A stretch of 64,000 nucleotides of DNA from a bacterium (lineage in GTDB: Bacteria; UBA10199; 2-02-FULL-44-16; JAAZCA01), in assembly GCA_021810905.1 (NCBI GenBank), contig JAJZQH010000001.1:124001-188000 (forward strand). Direction: 5' to 3'. Below are positions 54,626 to 62,453 of the stretch, piece by piece; position 1 is the stretch's first letter, and every line of letters starts with the position of its first letter. The position numbers and the translations under genes were made by a program. A model generated the notes under the pieces. The model saw nothing but the letters and a program-made list of their open reading frames with translations. It was not told where the DNA came from and did no database searches.

Positions 54626-56081
54626 CGGGGCCACGGGCCTCGTGCTCGAGGAGCCCACGCTCTTCGAGCAGAGCGTTCCGGGCCGGCGCGGGATTTCGCT
54701 GCCCGCCATTGACGTCCCGGCTTTCAACCCATGCGAAGCGTTCGGCGACCTCGTTCGCGACAAGGCGCCTGAACTGCCGGAACTTGCGGAATCGGATGTC
54801 GCAAGGCACTTCACGCGCCTCTCAACGCGCAACTTCAGCAAGGATCTCGGTTTCTACCCGCTCGGTTCGTGCACGATGAAATACAATCCGAAGATAGCCA
54901 ACAAAGTGGCGGCAATGCCCGGCTTTGCGGACACGCATCCTTTTCAGCCCCTCTCGTCCGTGCAAGGAAATCTGCGGATCTGTTATGAACTCGAGAGATG
55001 GCTGTGCGAGATCACAGGCATGAACGCGGCTACGCTCTGGCCCGCAGCCGGCTCCCACGGAGAACTCACCGGCATGCTCATGATCCGCGCGTACCATACT
55101 GCCCGCGGCAATCCGCGCAGCAAGGTCCTCATCCCCGACTCCGCCCACGGTACAAATCCTGCCTCGGCGGTCACGTGTCACTATGATGTCGTGACTGTGC
55201 AGTCCGGCCCCGACGGTTTGCTGGACCCGAAGGCAGTGGCGGAGGCGATGGATAAAGAGGTCGCCGCTATCATGATAACGAATCCAAATACGCTGGGAGT
55301 TTACGAGGAGAACTTCAAGGCGGTGGCGGATATCGTGCATGCAAAAGGCGGACTCGTCTACTGCGACGGTGCCAATCTCAACGCGCTCATGGGTTTTGTG
55401 AAACCAGGGGAAATAGGCGCAGACGCTATGCACATAAATCTCCACAAGACGTTCGGCACCCCGCACGGAGGGGGCGGTCCCGGCGCGGGTCCCGTCGCCG
55501 TGTCACGCGCGCTGGAACCTTATCTGCCGATGCCGCGGATCGCAAAGAACGGCGATAATTATACAACCATTTCTGACAAACCTGAATCGATCGGACGCAT
55601 CAACACGTTCTTCGGAAATTTCGGAGTGCTGCTTCGCGCTTATGTCTACATACGCGAGCTCGGCGCCGAAGGTCTGGTGGGCGTCACGAAGATGGCGACG
55701 CTCAACGCGAATTATGTGAAGGCGAGGCTCAAGGATGCATACGACCTTCCGTATTCCAGACCGTCGCTTCACGAATGCGTTTTCAGCGACAAGCGCCAGA
55801 ACGCCTACGGCGTGAAGACTCTCGACATAGCCAAACGCTTGATGGACTATGGTTGCCACCCTCCGACAATCTATTTCCCGCTTATCGTTCACGGTTCTAT
55901 CATGATCGAACCTACGGAGACCGAGTGCAAGGAACTGCTGGACGAATTCTGCGATGCAATGCTGACCATCGCCAGCGAATGCGAAAAGACGCCTGAACTA
56001 GTAAAGAACGCGCCCAGCCGCCCGTTCCGCCGCAGGCTCGACGAGGCCAAGGCGGCCAGAGACGCCGTACTCAAGGAGTAA
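54528..56081 (+). CDS. gcvPB: Glycine dehydrogenase (decarboxylating) subunit 2
   Basis: C-terminal half of P protein. The 517 residues include the PLP lysine in MHINLHKTFGTPHGGGGPG, PDSAHGTNPASA and PLGSCTMKYNP. The first ~35 residues (NQRTNEPTYQRTDSSYQRT) are encoded by the right arm of the octamer array and are not typical of the family, whose similarity begins near LIFE-like LFEQSVPGRRG. The ATG has an ideal GGAGG site 8 bp upstream; an in-frame GTG at about 54648 is the alternative start. Confidence 0.95.
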   Translation: MERRNSKSLSDTNQRTNEPTYQRTDSSYQRTACGATGLVLEEPTLFEQSVPGRRGISLPAIDVPAFNPCEAFGDLVRDKAPELPELAESDVARHFTRLSTRNFSKDLGFYPLGSCTMKYNPKIANKVAAMPGFADTHPFQPLSSVQGNLRICYELERWLCEITGMNAATLWPAAGSHGELTGMLMIRAYHTARGNPRSKVLIPDSAHGTNPASAVTCHYDVVTVQSGPDGLLDPKAVAEAMDKEVAAIMITNPNTLGVYEENFKAVADIVHAKGGLVYCDGANLNALMGFVKPGEIGADAMHINLHKTFGTPHGGGGPGAGPVAVSRALEPYLPMPRIAKNGDNYTTISDKPESIGRINTFFGNFGVLLRAYVYIRELGAEGLVGVTKMATLNANYVKARLKDAYDLPYSRPSLHECVFSDKRQNAYGVKTLDIAKRLMDYGCHPPTIYFPLIVHGSIMIEPTETECKELLDEFCDAMLTIASECEKTPELVKNAPSRPFRRRLDEAKAARDAVLKE

Positions 56082-56092
56082 CGAAGAGGGAG

Positions 56093-56563
56093 ATGATGCG
56101 CCATATCGCAATTGTCATGACATTAACGCTCTCGATGGTGTCCATGCTGGGATGCGCAACCTGGAGGGTCAATACGACCTCCGAGCTCACTGCCGCAGAA
56201 TATAGCCACGCGAAGGCGAAGAAATTCTCTGAAGTGAAGGTCTTTCTCAAGAGCGCTCCTGCCGCCCCCTACCAGAAGATCGGAACCCTGCGTTCAGTCG
56301 GAGTCGAAGACTCCGACCCCGAAGTCCTGTTGCGCGCGATACGCAAGCGCGCGGCGAAGATGGGAGCTGACGCCATCGCGGAAGTACAGTTCGGAATGCA
56401 ATCGATAGACGGATCCTATCAGGGCGGCATGGTCTGCCCTACGTTCATCAAGTGCACCTACATGGAACACGGCAGCACGGTCAGCAGCGTACCGACCGTC
56501 AGTGCAACAGCGATAGTGTTTACTGACGGCGTTGCTACACAGGATGCCGGGTCGGCCGATTAA
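56093..56563 (+). CDS. Small lipoprotein of unknown function
   Basis: 156 residues, lipoprotein signal with lipobox MLGC (Cys21). The mature part has one alpha-beta domain with KIGTLRSVG and VLLRAIRKRAAKMGADAIAEVQF, a pattern like the YbjQ/DUF4156-type small envelope proteins. It starts 11 bp after gcvPB, but its function is probably unrelated. Met2 may be the start. A strong terminator follows. Confidence 0.75.
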   Translation: MMRHIAIVMTLTLSMVSMLGCATWRVNTTSELTAAEYSHAKAKKFSEVKVFLKSAPAAPYQKIGTLRSVGVEDSDPEVLLRAIRKRAAKMGADAIAEVQFGMQSIDGSYQGGMVCPTFIKCTYMEHGSTVSSVPTVSATAIVFTDGVATQDAGSAD

Positions 56564-56583
56564 TGGACGGATAAGTCGCATAC

Positions 56584-56619
56584 AAAATGCCCCGGGAAAT
56601 TTTCCCGGGGCATTTTTTT
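56584..56619 (+). terminator. Terminator of the gcv operon
   Basis: Stem AAATGCCCCGGGAAA with its inverse and a run of seven T. Perfect 15-bp pairing. Confidence 0.95.
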
Positions 56620-56672
56620 GAGTTCATGTATCTTGCTATTCGCGCTCGTCTAACCGAACAAGGTTCGATATG

Positions 56673-57116
56673 TCACTTTGCGCTCGTAATTACTGCCAGT
56701 TCCTGCTGCGTGAGCGGATAGGTAGATGTAATCGTGACGGTGTCGCCCGGCTTCTTCTCCAGCATTATTTTCTTGTCGCTGTCGGATAGCGTATGCTTGA
56801 GGCGAAGGACTTTGTTGTCCTTCATAACGTAGATGTAGTCGCTGCCCTTATCGAACTTGTGAAGCGTGACAGTATCCTTCCATACCTTGCCTTCCTTGTT
56901 TTCAACAACTTCCTTCGATTTAACGTCGCCTGTTGCCGCGGTCGTCTTTACCGTATCTTTCACCTTCGTCTCAGTGGTCTTCACTTCCGTTTTTTCAACA
57001 GTCCCCGTAGCCGTCGGCTTTACCTCAGTCTTGGTCTTCGTCTCTTCGGCGTTCGCCTTGCCAGCAACAACGGCGGCGAACACAACTGCTATCGCAACCA
57101 CCAGAATCTTCTTCAT
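56673..57116 (-). CDS. Secreted Lys/Thr-rich protein
   Basis: 147 residues. Signal peptide (1-23, cleavage near ANAE), a low-complexity Thr/Lys/Glu/Val stretch (24-75) likely disordered, and a small beta-rich C-terminal domain (YIYVMKDNKVLRLKHTLSD, GDTVTITSTYPL). No family recognised. It is preceded by a CCTCCTTTT region giving an AAAAGGAGG ribosome site. The gap to the TonB-like gene holds nothing clear. Confidence 0.7.
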   Translation of the reverse strand: MKKILVVAIAVVFAAVVAGKANAEETKTKTEVKPTATGTVEKTEVKTTETKVKDTVKTTAATGDVKSKEVVENKEGKVWKDTVTLHKFDKGSDYIYVMKDNKVLRLKHTLSDSDKKIMLEKKPGDTVTITSTYPLTQQELAVITSAK

Positions 57117-57227
57117 ACCCCCTCCTTTTAGTGTGAAAGTTTGTCGGATACTAGGCCTAACCGGAAGAAATGTAAATTCTTTCTTCGATATTTATCAGCA
57201 AGATAGGACATTCGGGCCTGCGAGCGA

Positions 57228-58064
57228 TCAGAGGTACACGGAGAAGGTCCAGGTCATCCGCAAGAGGCCGTCATCGTCCGTAAATTTGGCGGGCGGAGTT
57301 GCAAACGGCGAAGACGCGCGCACGGTTCTGAGCGCCTCTCCATCATAAGAAGAGACACCCGAACTCCTGAATATGAAGAGCTCCGCAAGATTGCCCATCT
57401 TGTCGACAGTCACCCCCAGCACCACGTCGATCGAACCGCGGGTAACCATATTCTGCGAAAAATAGTCGCGCAGCACAGGCACCGGATTGAACGCCACCTT
57501 GAATACGCGTTTGAGCCTGACGAAGTACTCGACGTCCGGATAACGCAATACGTTGAGATACGTATGCGCGCCGCGCCTGAAATCCGGGTAGAAATCGTCC
57601 AGCGCGCCATGGTTGCCGGGGCTCTGCTCTTTCTCTATCTTCGGCGCAGGCTTGCCGCCGAAGATCGAGCTGTCGAACGCAAAGATCCGATCCCTTGCCT
57701 TTGCTCGGGGCTCCTTGGACGCTGCATTTTTCTCGGCCTTGGGCTTGGGCCGCTTCTTGCCAGACTCGCCCGATGTGCCCGGCCTCTGTATCGCGGCAAC
57801 CGACTCGTGTGATACGGAGCTGTCGTACATGCCGAGGAACTTGGCCGCCTTGGGTTTTTCCTGCACCTCGGGCTCCGCGATATCGGCTATGCGAAAGGCG
57901 GATTTTGCATCCGGCTCCTCGACCACCGGGACAACCTCGATCGCTTTTTCGGCATAGTTGGGCGCCGGTATGACGCGCGGCACGAACAGCAAAAGCAGCG
58001 CATGAAATATAAGCGAGAGTAAAATGAACGGCCAAAGAGTGGGCCTGTCTTCTATGATATGCAT
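57228..58064 (-). CDS. TonB-like energy transducer
   Basis: 278 residues from the ATG at 58064. A short cytoplasmic N-terminus and a membrane anchor (about residues 11-31, FILLSLIFHALLLLFVP) are followed by a Pro/Lys/Glu-rich periplasmic spacer (about 40-145). A C-terminal TonB-type domain has GSIDVVLGVTVDKMGNLAELFIFRSSG. No ExbB/ExbD genes are nearby. The usual (R/K)xxV-x(I) TonB features are present only loosely, so its role in iron uptake is uncertain. It starts 4 bp after recO. Confidence 0.75.
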   Translation of the reverse strand: MHIIEDRPTLWPFILLSLIFHALLLLFVPRVIPAPNYAEKAIEVVPVVEEPDAKSAFRIADIAEPEVQEKPKAAKFLGMYDSSVSHESVAAIQRPGTSGESGKKRPKPKAEKNAASKEPRAKARDRIFAFDSSIFGGKPAPKIEKEQSPGNHGALDDFYPDFRRGAHTYLNVLRYPDVEYFVRLKRVFKVAFNPVPVLRDYFSQNMVTRGSIDVVLGVTVDKMGNLAELFIFRSSGVSSYDGEALRTVRASSPFATPPAKFTDDDGLLRMTWTFSVYL

Positions 58065-58068
58065 GATA

Positions 58069-58779
58069 TTATCTAACCGCCAGAGGTCTCCCAAGCACGT
58101 GATCTATATAGCGAGAAAGCACAGCTCGCGCGGCGACAGCATGTTCTGACTCGCCTGCAACCAACCTATCGCCAACCGACATGAACCCCTGGAGCGCGGC
58201 ATCGCTGAGAGGGGCGCGCAGTCCGGTCACGTTGCCGCACCCCGCGCATACGAGCCCTCCTCGATCGAAGTCAAAAGACCAGCGCCCCGGCGAATCGGCC
58301 TTTCGGCCGCACGAGGCGCAACACGAGACAGTAGGTCCGAAGCCGCAGCGCGCGAGCCACTCCAGCTCGAATGCAACGGCCTCATGCGGAATAGGCTCGT
58401 TCTCGCAGAGCGAACGGATCCTTGCGGCCAGCAGGTCGAACTTGCCGGGATTGGCCTCCCCTTCCTGAAGAAATGCAAGTGCGAGCCCCAGTGCCCTCTG
58501 CATGGCATTTATGCGTTCCAGCGACTTGAGCACTCCGTTCACGGGCCATATGATCGCAGCCTCTTCCAGGCGCACGAGATGCGAAGAACCACGCATATTG
58601 ATGCGCATATCGACCAGGGAACCGGGCTCCAGTGCGCCCCCAAAACGGCGCTGCGAGGCGCGCGCTGACTTTGCAATGCCGCTCATGCGGCCATGCTCCC
58701 TGGAGAAGAAGCAGACGATCCAGTCCGCCTCGCCATAGCCCACCCTGCGCAGGATTATGCTTCTGACCATCGATTGCAT
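58069..58779 (-). CDS. recO: DNA repair protein RecO
   Basis: Loads RecA with RecF/RecR at gaps. The 236 residues have an N-terminal OB fold (SIILRRVGYGEADWIVCFFS) and a C-terminal helical domain with a zinc site CCASCG...CAGCG. Length is normal. A GGGAG site precedes the ATG. Confidence 0.92.
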   Translation of the reverse strand: MQSMVRSIILRRVGYGEADWIVCFFSREHGRMSGIAKSARASQRRFGGALEPGSLVDMRINMRGSSHLVRLEEAAIIWPVNGVLKSLERINAMQRALGLALAFLQEGEANPGKFDLLAARIRSLCENEPIPHEAVAFELEWLARCGFGPTVSCCASCGRKADSPGRWSFDFDRGGLVCAGCGNVTGLRAPLSDAALQGFMSVGDRLVAGESEHAVAARAVLSRYIDHVLGRPLAVR

Positions 58780-58862
58780 CTGATCTCCCGGAGATGCGCA
58801 TTATAGGCCAAAAAGCCGACAGCTCGCAACAGGTGCTTTTCCAGCTGGCTGCAGTGACACAT

Positions 58863-58892
58863 AGTACGCGAGGCTCCCGCCCTCCCGGCGAA
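58863..58892. repeat. Short copy of the CTCCCGCCCTCCCGGCGAA repeat
   Basis: 30 bp matching 16280-16309 with one mismatch, in the gap between recO and the small secreted protein gene. Confidence 0.8.
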
Positions 58893-58932
58893 CGCGGAGG
58901 CAATAAAGCATTTCCTCATTATGCCGACGGTA

Positions 58933-58941
58933 TGCTATTAT
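58933..58941 (+). promoter_or_regulatory. Extended -10 promoter
   Basis: TGCTATTAT with -10 at 58936-58941, the same extended type as at 22462 and 62322. Start of transcription near 58948 would leave a very short leader containing GGGAGGAGG before the ATG at 58960. Confidence 0.45.
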
Positions 58942-58959
58942 CATGGGAGGAGGAAATAT

Positions 58960-59319
58960 ATGAGAAATATCATTTTATTAGTATCAGTGCTCGCTCTTGC
59001 ATTATTGGCATTTGCTGGCAAGGCCGTGGCGCAGGATCAAAAAGCCGGGCAGGAACTGACGTTCCCTAACGTTGACGAGGTCAAGCAGAGGCCATCGGAT
59101 ATCCACGTGGGATCTGACCCATATTACCAGAAAGGCATGGAGCAGCAGATGAAGGGCACGGATCAGAGCGGTTATCAGAAGGGCAACGTGGAACAGGACA
59201 AGGTCTACGAGGAAGAGAAGACCGAGTACAAAATCATCAAGAAGGGCAAGAAAACCGCGGAGCCCGAAGCAGCACCTTCCACCGAATCCCAGGCCGCGCC
59301 GTCAAGATGGAGCAACTAG
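58960..59319 (+). CDS. Small secreted charged protein
   Basis: 119 residues. Signal peptide (1-25, cleavage near AVAQ). The mature part is polar, with SDPYYQKGMEQQMKG and a Lys/Glu-rich stretch, probably disordered. A strong GGGAGGAGG site supports the start at 58960 rather than 13 codons upstream. Its stop overlaps the stop of the convergent kinase gene. No family recognised. Confidence 0.65.
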   Translation: MRNIILLVSVLALALLAFAGKAVAQDQKAGQELTFPNVDEVKQRPSDIHVGSDPYYQKGMEQQMKGTDQSGYQKGNVEQDKVYEEEKTEYKIIKKGKKTAEPEAAPSTESQAAPSRWSN

Positions 59320-60239
59320 ACAAAGACCGGCATGTGATCGAAACGTGTAATTTCTGTTAAATCACGGAAGCGTCCGTCTATCTCGTCGCGCGTGAGGTTC
59401 TTGAGCCTCTCCAGCCCGAAGTCCTCCACCTGAAATGAAGCCATAACGCTGCCGCAGACCGCAGCGCGGCGTATCGATGCGTCGTCCACGCGGCCCGCGC
59501 GCGCGATGTAGCCCAGGAAGCCGCCGGCAAAGGTGTCGCCTGCGCCAGTTGGGTCCGTGACCGTCATGAGCGGGACCGCGGGCGCCATGAAGATCTTTTC
59601 GTCGTTATAAACGAGAGCGCCGTGCTCCCCCCTCTTTATGACCACCGTCTTTGGCCCCCACTCCATGATTTGATGCGCGGCCTGGCTCACGTTTTTGCAG
59701 CCCGTGAGCAGCCTCGCCTCGGCGTCGTTCACAAAGATCATGCCCACGCGCTCGATCACCTTCTGCAGCGTATCGCGGGTGGTGTTGATCCAGAGGTTCA
59801 TCGTGTCCATTGCGACGAGGGTAGGATTTTTTATCTGCGAGAGGACCTTGAGCTGAAGCTCGGGATGGATATTCGCCAGAAATATGTACGGCCTCTCCCT
59901 GTGATGTTCGGTAAGTTCGGGGTCGAAGGTGGAAAAGACGCCCAGTTCGGTCTGAAGGGTCTCGGCCTGATTGATGTCGTTCATGTAATGGCCGGACCAG
60001 TGGAAGGTTTTCCCGCCCGGCACTATCTTGAGGCCGGCAAGGTCAACGCCGCGGCTCTTTAAGAATTCGATATGCGCGTGTTCGAAGTCATCGCCCACGA
60101 CGCCTATCAGGTGCACCGTGGCAAAGAAGCTCGCAGCAGTTGCAAAGTGAGTTGCCGCGCCGCCCAGCACCCGCTCACGCCGCCCTGCCGGAGTTTCAAG
60201 GTTATCGTATGCGACGCTGCCGACTACGAGGATGCTCAT
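59316..60239 (-). CDS. PfkB-family sugar or nucleoside kinase
   Basis: 307 residues, ribokinase fold. N-terminal VVGSVAYDNLETP and GGAATHFATAASF, and the C-terminal PfkB signature DPTGAGDTFAGGFLGY with the catalytic Asp. The substrate cannot be read from sequence. Pairing with mtnP (same strand, next upstream) suggests a nucleoside or methylthioribose-related role. Confidence 0.88.
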   Translation of the reverse strand: MSILVVGSVAYDNLETPAGRRERVLGGAATHFATAASFFATVHLIGVVGDDFEHAHIEFLKSRGVDLAGLKIVPGGKTFHWSGHYMNDINQAETLQTELGVFSTFDPELTEHHRERPYIFLANIHPELQLKVLSQIKNPTLVAMDTMNLWINTTRDTLQKVIERVGMIFVNDAEARLLTGCKNVSQAAHQIMEWGPKTVVIKRGEHGALVYNDEKIFMAPAVPLMTVTDPTGAGDTFAGGFLGYIARAGRVDDASIRRAAVCGSVMASFQVEDFGLERLKNLTRDEIDGRFRDLTEITRFDHMPVFV

Positions 60240-60266
60240 TGTTCCTCCAGTAATTTATGGGGTTAC

Positions 60267-60300
60267 GTGAATCGTAATTCGTGAATCGTGATTCGTAAAA
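60267..60300. repeat. Heptamer array, GTGAATC family
   Basis: Units GTGAATC, GTAATTC, GTGAATC, GTGATTC, GTAAAAC between the mtnP stop and the kinase start. Same words as at 42449 and 44440. Confidence 0.85.
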
Positions 60301-60315
60301 CCACAAGTTGATCTC

Positions 60316-61200
60316 TCAAGAACCCGCGAATGAATTTTCACGGTTCAAGTATTTGCCAACAATCGGCGCCAGCTTCTTCTTCACGCTCTCGGGAATCGCG
60401 GCCGGGTCGGTCATGATGGCGCCGTCCAGTGCGTGCCTGCACGCGCAGTCTGCATCCGTGAGCTCAGGCAGGAGTTTCTTGATCGTTGCCTGAGCCTTTT
60501 CCACGTTTTCCTTGAGAGTCTTCACCACCGTGGCCACGTCGACGTGACCTGCGGCCACATTCCAGCAATCGTAATCAGTAGAGAGAGCGATCGTCGCGTA
60601 GCAGATCTCGGCCTCGCGCGCGAGCTTGGCCTCCTGGTAATTCGTCATGCCGATCACGTCCACGTCCCATGATCGGTAGATCATGGATTCCGCGCGCGAG
60701 CTGAACATCGGTCCTTCGATGCAGATGTAGGTCCCGCGCTCATGCGCGGTGATGCCGAGCGAACGCGCCGCCTGCACGGCTGCCTTGCGAAGCGCGGGAC
60801 AGCATGGCTCCGCAAAGCCCACGTGCGCCGCGATACCATCGCCGAAGAAGGTCTGCGGCCTGCACTTGGTGCGATCCATGAACTGATCCACGATGACAAG
60901 ATGCCCAGGAACGATCCCTTCCTTCATGCTGCCGACCGCGGAGACCGATATGATCTGATTCACACCGAGCATTTTGAGTGCAAAGATATTTGCGCGATAG
61001 TTGATCTCGTGCGGCAGGATCCTGTGGCCGCGGCCGTGGCGCGGGAGAAATGCGACCTTGCGCCCTTCGAGCGTGCCGATCATGATTGCATCGGATGGAG
61101 CGCCAAACGGTGTCTCGACCTTTTTCTCCTCCGTGATCTTTACGCCGTCCATCTGATAAAGCCCGCTGCCGCCGATAATGCCGATGATACCCTCTGTCAT
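60316..61200 (-). CDS. mtnP: S-methyl-5'-thioadenosine phosphorylase
   Basis: Phosphorolyses MTA to adenine and methylthioribose 1-phosphate. The 294 residues show GIIGGSGLYQ, the phosphate site FLPRHGRGHRILPHEINYRA, SAVGSMKEG and EGPMFSSRAES. MTNYQEAKLAREAEICYA and TDYDCW support MTAP over PNP. The freed adenine can be taken up by apt (36708). Confidence 0.94.
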   Translation of the reverse strand: MTEGIIGIIGGSGLYQMDGVKITEEKKVETPFGAPSDAIMIGTLEGRKVAFLPRHGRGHRILPHEINYRANIFALKMLGVNQIISVSAVGSMKEGIVPGHLVIVDQFMDRTKCRPQTFFGDGIAAHVGFAEPCCPALRKAAVQAARSLGITAHERGTYICIEGPMFSSRAESMIYRSWDVDVIGMTNYQEAKLAREAEICYATIALSTDYDCWNVAAGHVDVATVVKTLKENVEKAQATIKKLLPELTDADCACRHALDGAIMTDPAAIPESVKKKLAPIVGKYLNRENSFAGS

Positions 61201-61344
61201 GATATTCGCTCCCTTTTGTCATTCCCGCGGGTAAAAACGGGAATCCATTGTAAACACTCTATTTTCGTAAGCTAGAGCATGTTTTTTTGACAGGATCAAG
61301 AAACAAGCGGCCCTGGCTGAACGAGGAGATCGGGCAACGGACTC

Positions 61345-61908
61345 TCATAAGCTCATTTTTTTGAGAACTGCTTCCCAGATATCTCCGAGCTGAAGACGCT
61401 CGACCCACAGGGAAATATATTCGCGGTCGATGAGATCCTCCGAGATCTTCAACATTCCTGTGATATCACGGAGGTGTTTTTCCGACCCGCCCATCCGATA
61501 ATATTCCATTTTCATAAGGATCACATCCTCGGGAGAAGCAAAATCTGCTCTCTTGCCTTCTGAAAGCTGCAGTGTCCTCCGCCGTTCAAATTCGCTGTCG
61601 CCAAACTCAGATTCTTTTCTCACTATAATATCAACCTTGAGTCCGGACGTCGGATGAATGATATTGAACTGTCCATGCATGGCAACGGCTTCGCGAACAG
61701 CATCTTCACTGATATAAAATTCCGGCATCGGGAAATGCTCGAGAAAAAAAGCTATGTTTTCCCTCTGAATGTCGGCAACAATGTCGATATCGTTGGTAAG
61801 CCTCGGCTCGCCGTATGCCATCGACGCGCATGATCCCGTGATAAAATAGGGAATGGAGAGCTCATCCAAGTCCGACGTCACTTTCAACATGAGCTCAGTG
61901 AGTTCCAT
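61345..61908 (-). CDS. Nucleotidyltransferase (DUF6036-like, MNT-type fold)
   Basis: 187 residues. The core has GSCASMAYGEPRLTNDIDIVAD (GS motif plus DxD metal residues), the third acid in KVDIIV, and FASPEDVILMKMEYY, as in AbiEii/DUF6036 nucleotidyltransferases. It overlaps the preceding small gene by 14 bp, typical of a two-gene module. It could be the toxin or antitoxin of a toxin-antitoxin pair, or a small-molecule nucleotidyltransferase. Confidence 0.8.
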   Translation of the reverse strand: MELTELMLKVTSDLDELSIPYFITGSCASMAYGEPRLTNDIDIVADIQRENIAFFLEHFPMPEFYISEDAVREAVAMHGQFNIIHPTSGLKVDIIVRKESEFGDSEFERRRTLQLSEGKRADFASPEDVILMKMEYYRMGGSEKHLRDITGMLKISEDLIDREYISLWVERLQLGDIWEAVLKKMSL

Positions 61909-62110
61909 TCGACAACCTCTTGACTACCTCGGCCTGGATAGCGATCTCTTCCCAACCCGGATGTTGGGATCTCAAAGAAGCCGCTATCAGAAGTCTAGCC
62001 AGGCGCAACATTGAATCGGCGATAAATAGCCGCTCCAAAGGTGTCTTGGCCCTGAGTGACTGAGCTGAAATTTCATCAAGAACCTCTATCTGGCCCATAT
62101 CAAGCCGCAT
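61895..62110 (-). CDS. Small partner of the nucleotidyltransferase
   Basis: 71 residues, start at 62110 with AAAGGAGG. The helical sequence has TPLERLFIADSMLRLARLLIAASLR, then HPGWEE and EVVKRL. Proteins of this type often precede nucleotidyltransferases. Function unknown. Confidence 0.7.
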   Translation of the reverse strand: MRLDMGQIEVLDEISAQSLRAKTPLERLFIADSMLRLARLLIAASLRSQHPGWEEIAIQAEVVKRLSNGTH

Positions 62111-62163
62111 GCATCCTCCTTTGTTTACGAATATCAGCAACCTGAAAATTTATGCAATTGGAA

Positions 62164-62234
62164 ATAACGGGGCAACCCATTTTCTATTACTTATCCTTAT
62201 CAAAGTAATTGATCGCTGTTCATTACCCCGTTAT
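62164..62234. promoter_or_regulatory. Nested inverted repeats upstream of the small-partner gene
   Basis: Outer arms ATAACGGGG/CCCCGTTAT (62164-62172, 62226-62234) enclose inner arms ATTACTT/AAGTAAT (62186-62192, 62203-62209). It may be an operator or RNA element of the nucleotidyltransferase module. The remainder of the 62111-62453 gap holds only a promoter. Confidence 0.5.
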
Positions 62235-62321
62235 GCGGTGTTCAACATGGGATGAAGAGGAACCGGTCAGACGAAGCAACGAGAGCCGTCGCATAATATA
62301 CTGAAATATAAGAGAAAGATT

Positions 62322-62330
62322 TGCTATGAT
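62322..62330 (+). promoter_or_regulatory. Extended -10 promoter for the last gene
   Basis: TGCTATGAT with -10 TATGAT (62325-62330), about 120 bp before the start at 62454. No good -35 is seen, as usual for extended -10 promoters. Confidence 0.4.
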
Positions 62331-62453
62331 GGTTTTCCAACAGGTCAAAAAAAATAGAGAATGATCAGGGACTAGCTTTTCGAGCAACAATCCCGGGGAT
62401 ATGCCGATAATAAAGGAGAGGGAAATACGGCTCCCGTGGAGCCAGAGAGACCT

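Noticed and set aside
54520-54879. 119-codon plus-strand frame overlapping the gcvPB start
   Set aside because: Shares the ribosome site region but encodes Arg/Ser-rich low-complexity sequence; the gcvPB frame continues into the conserved P-protein domain.
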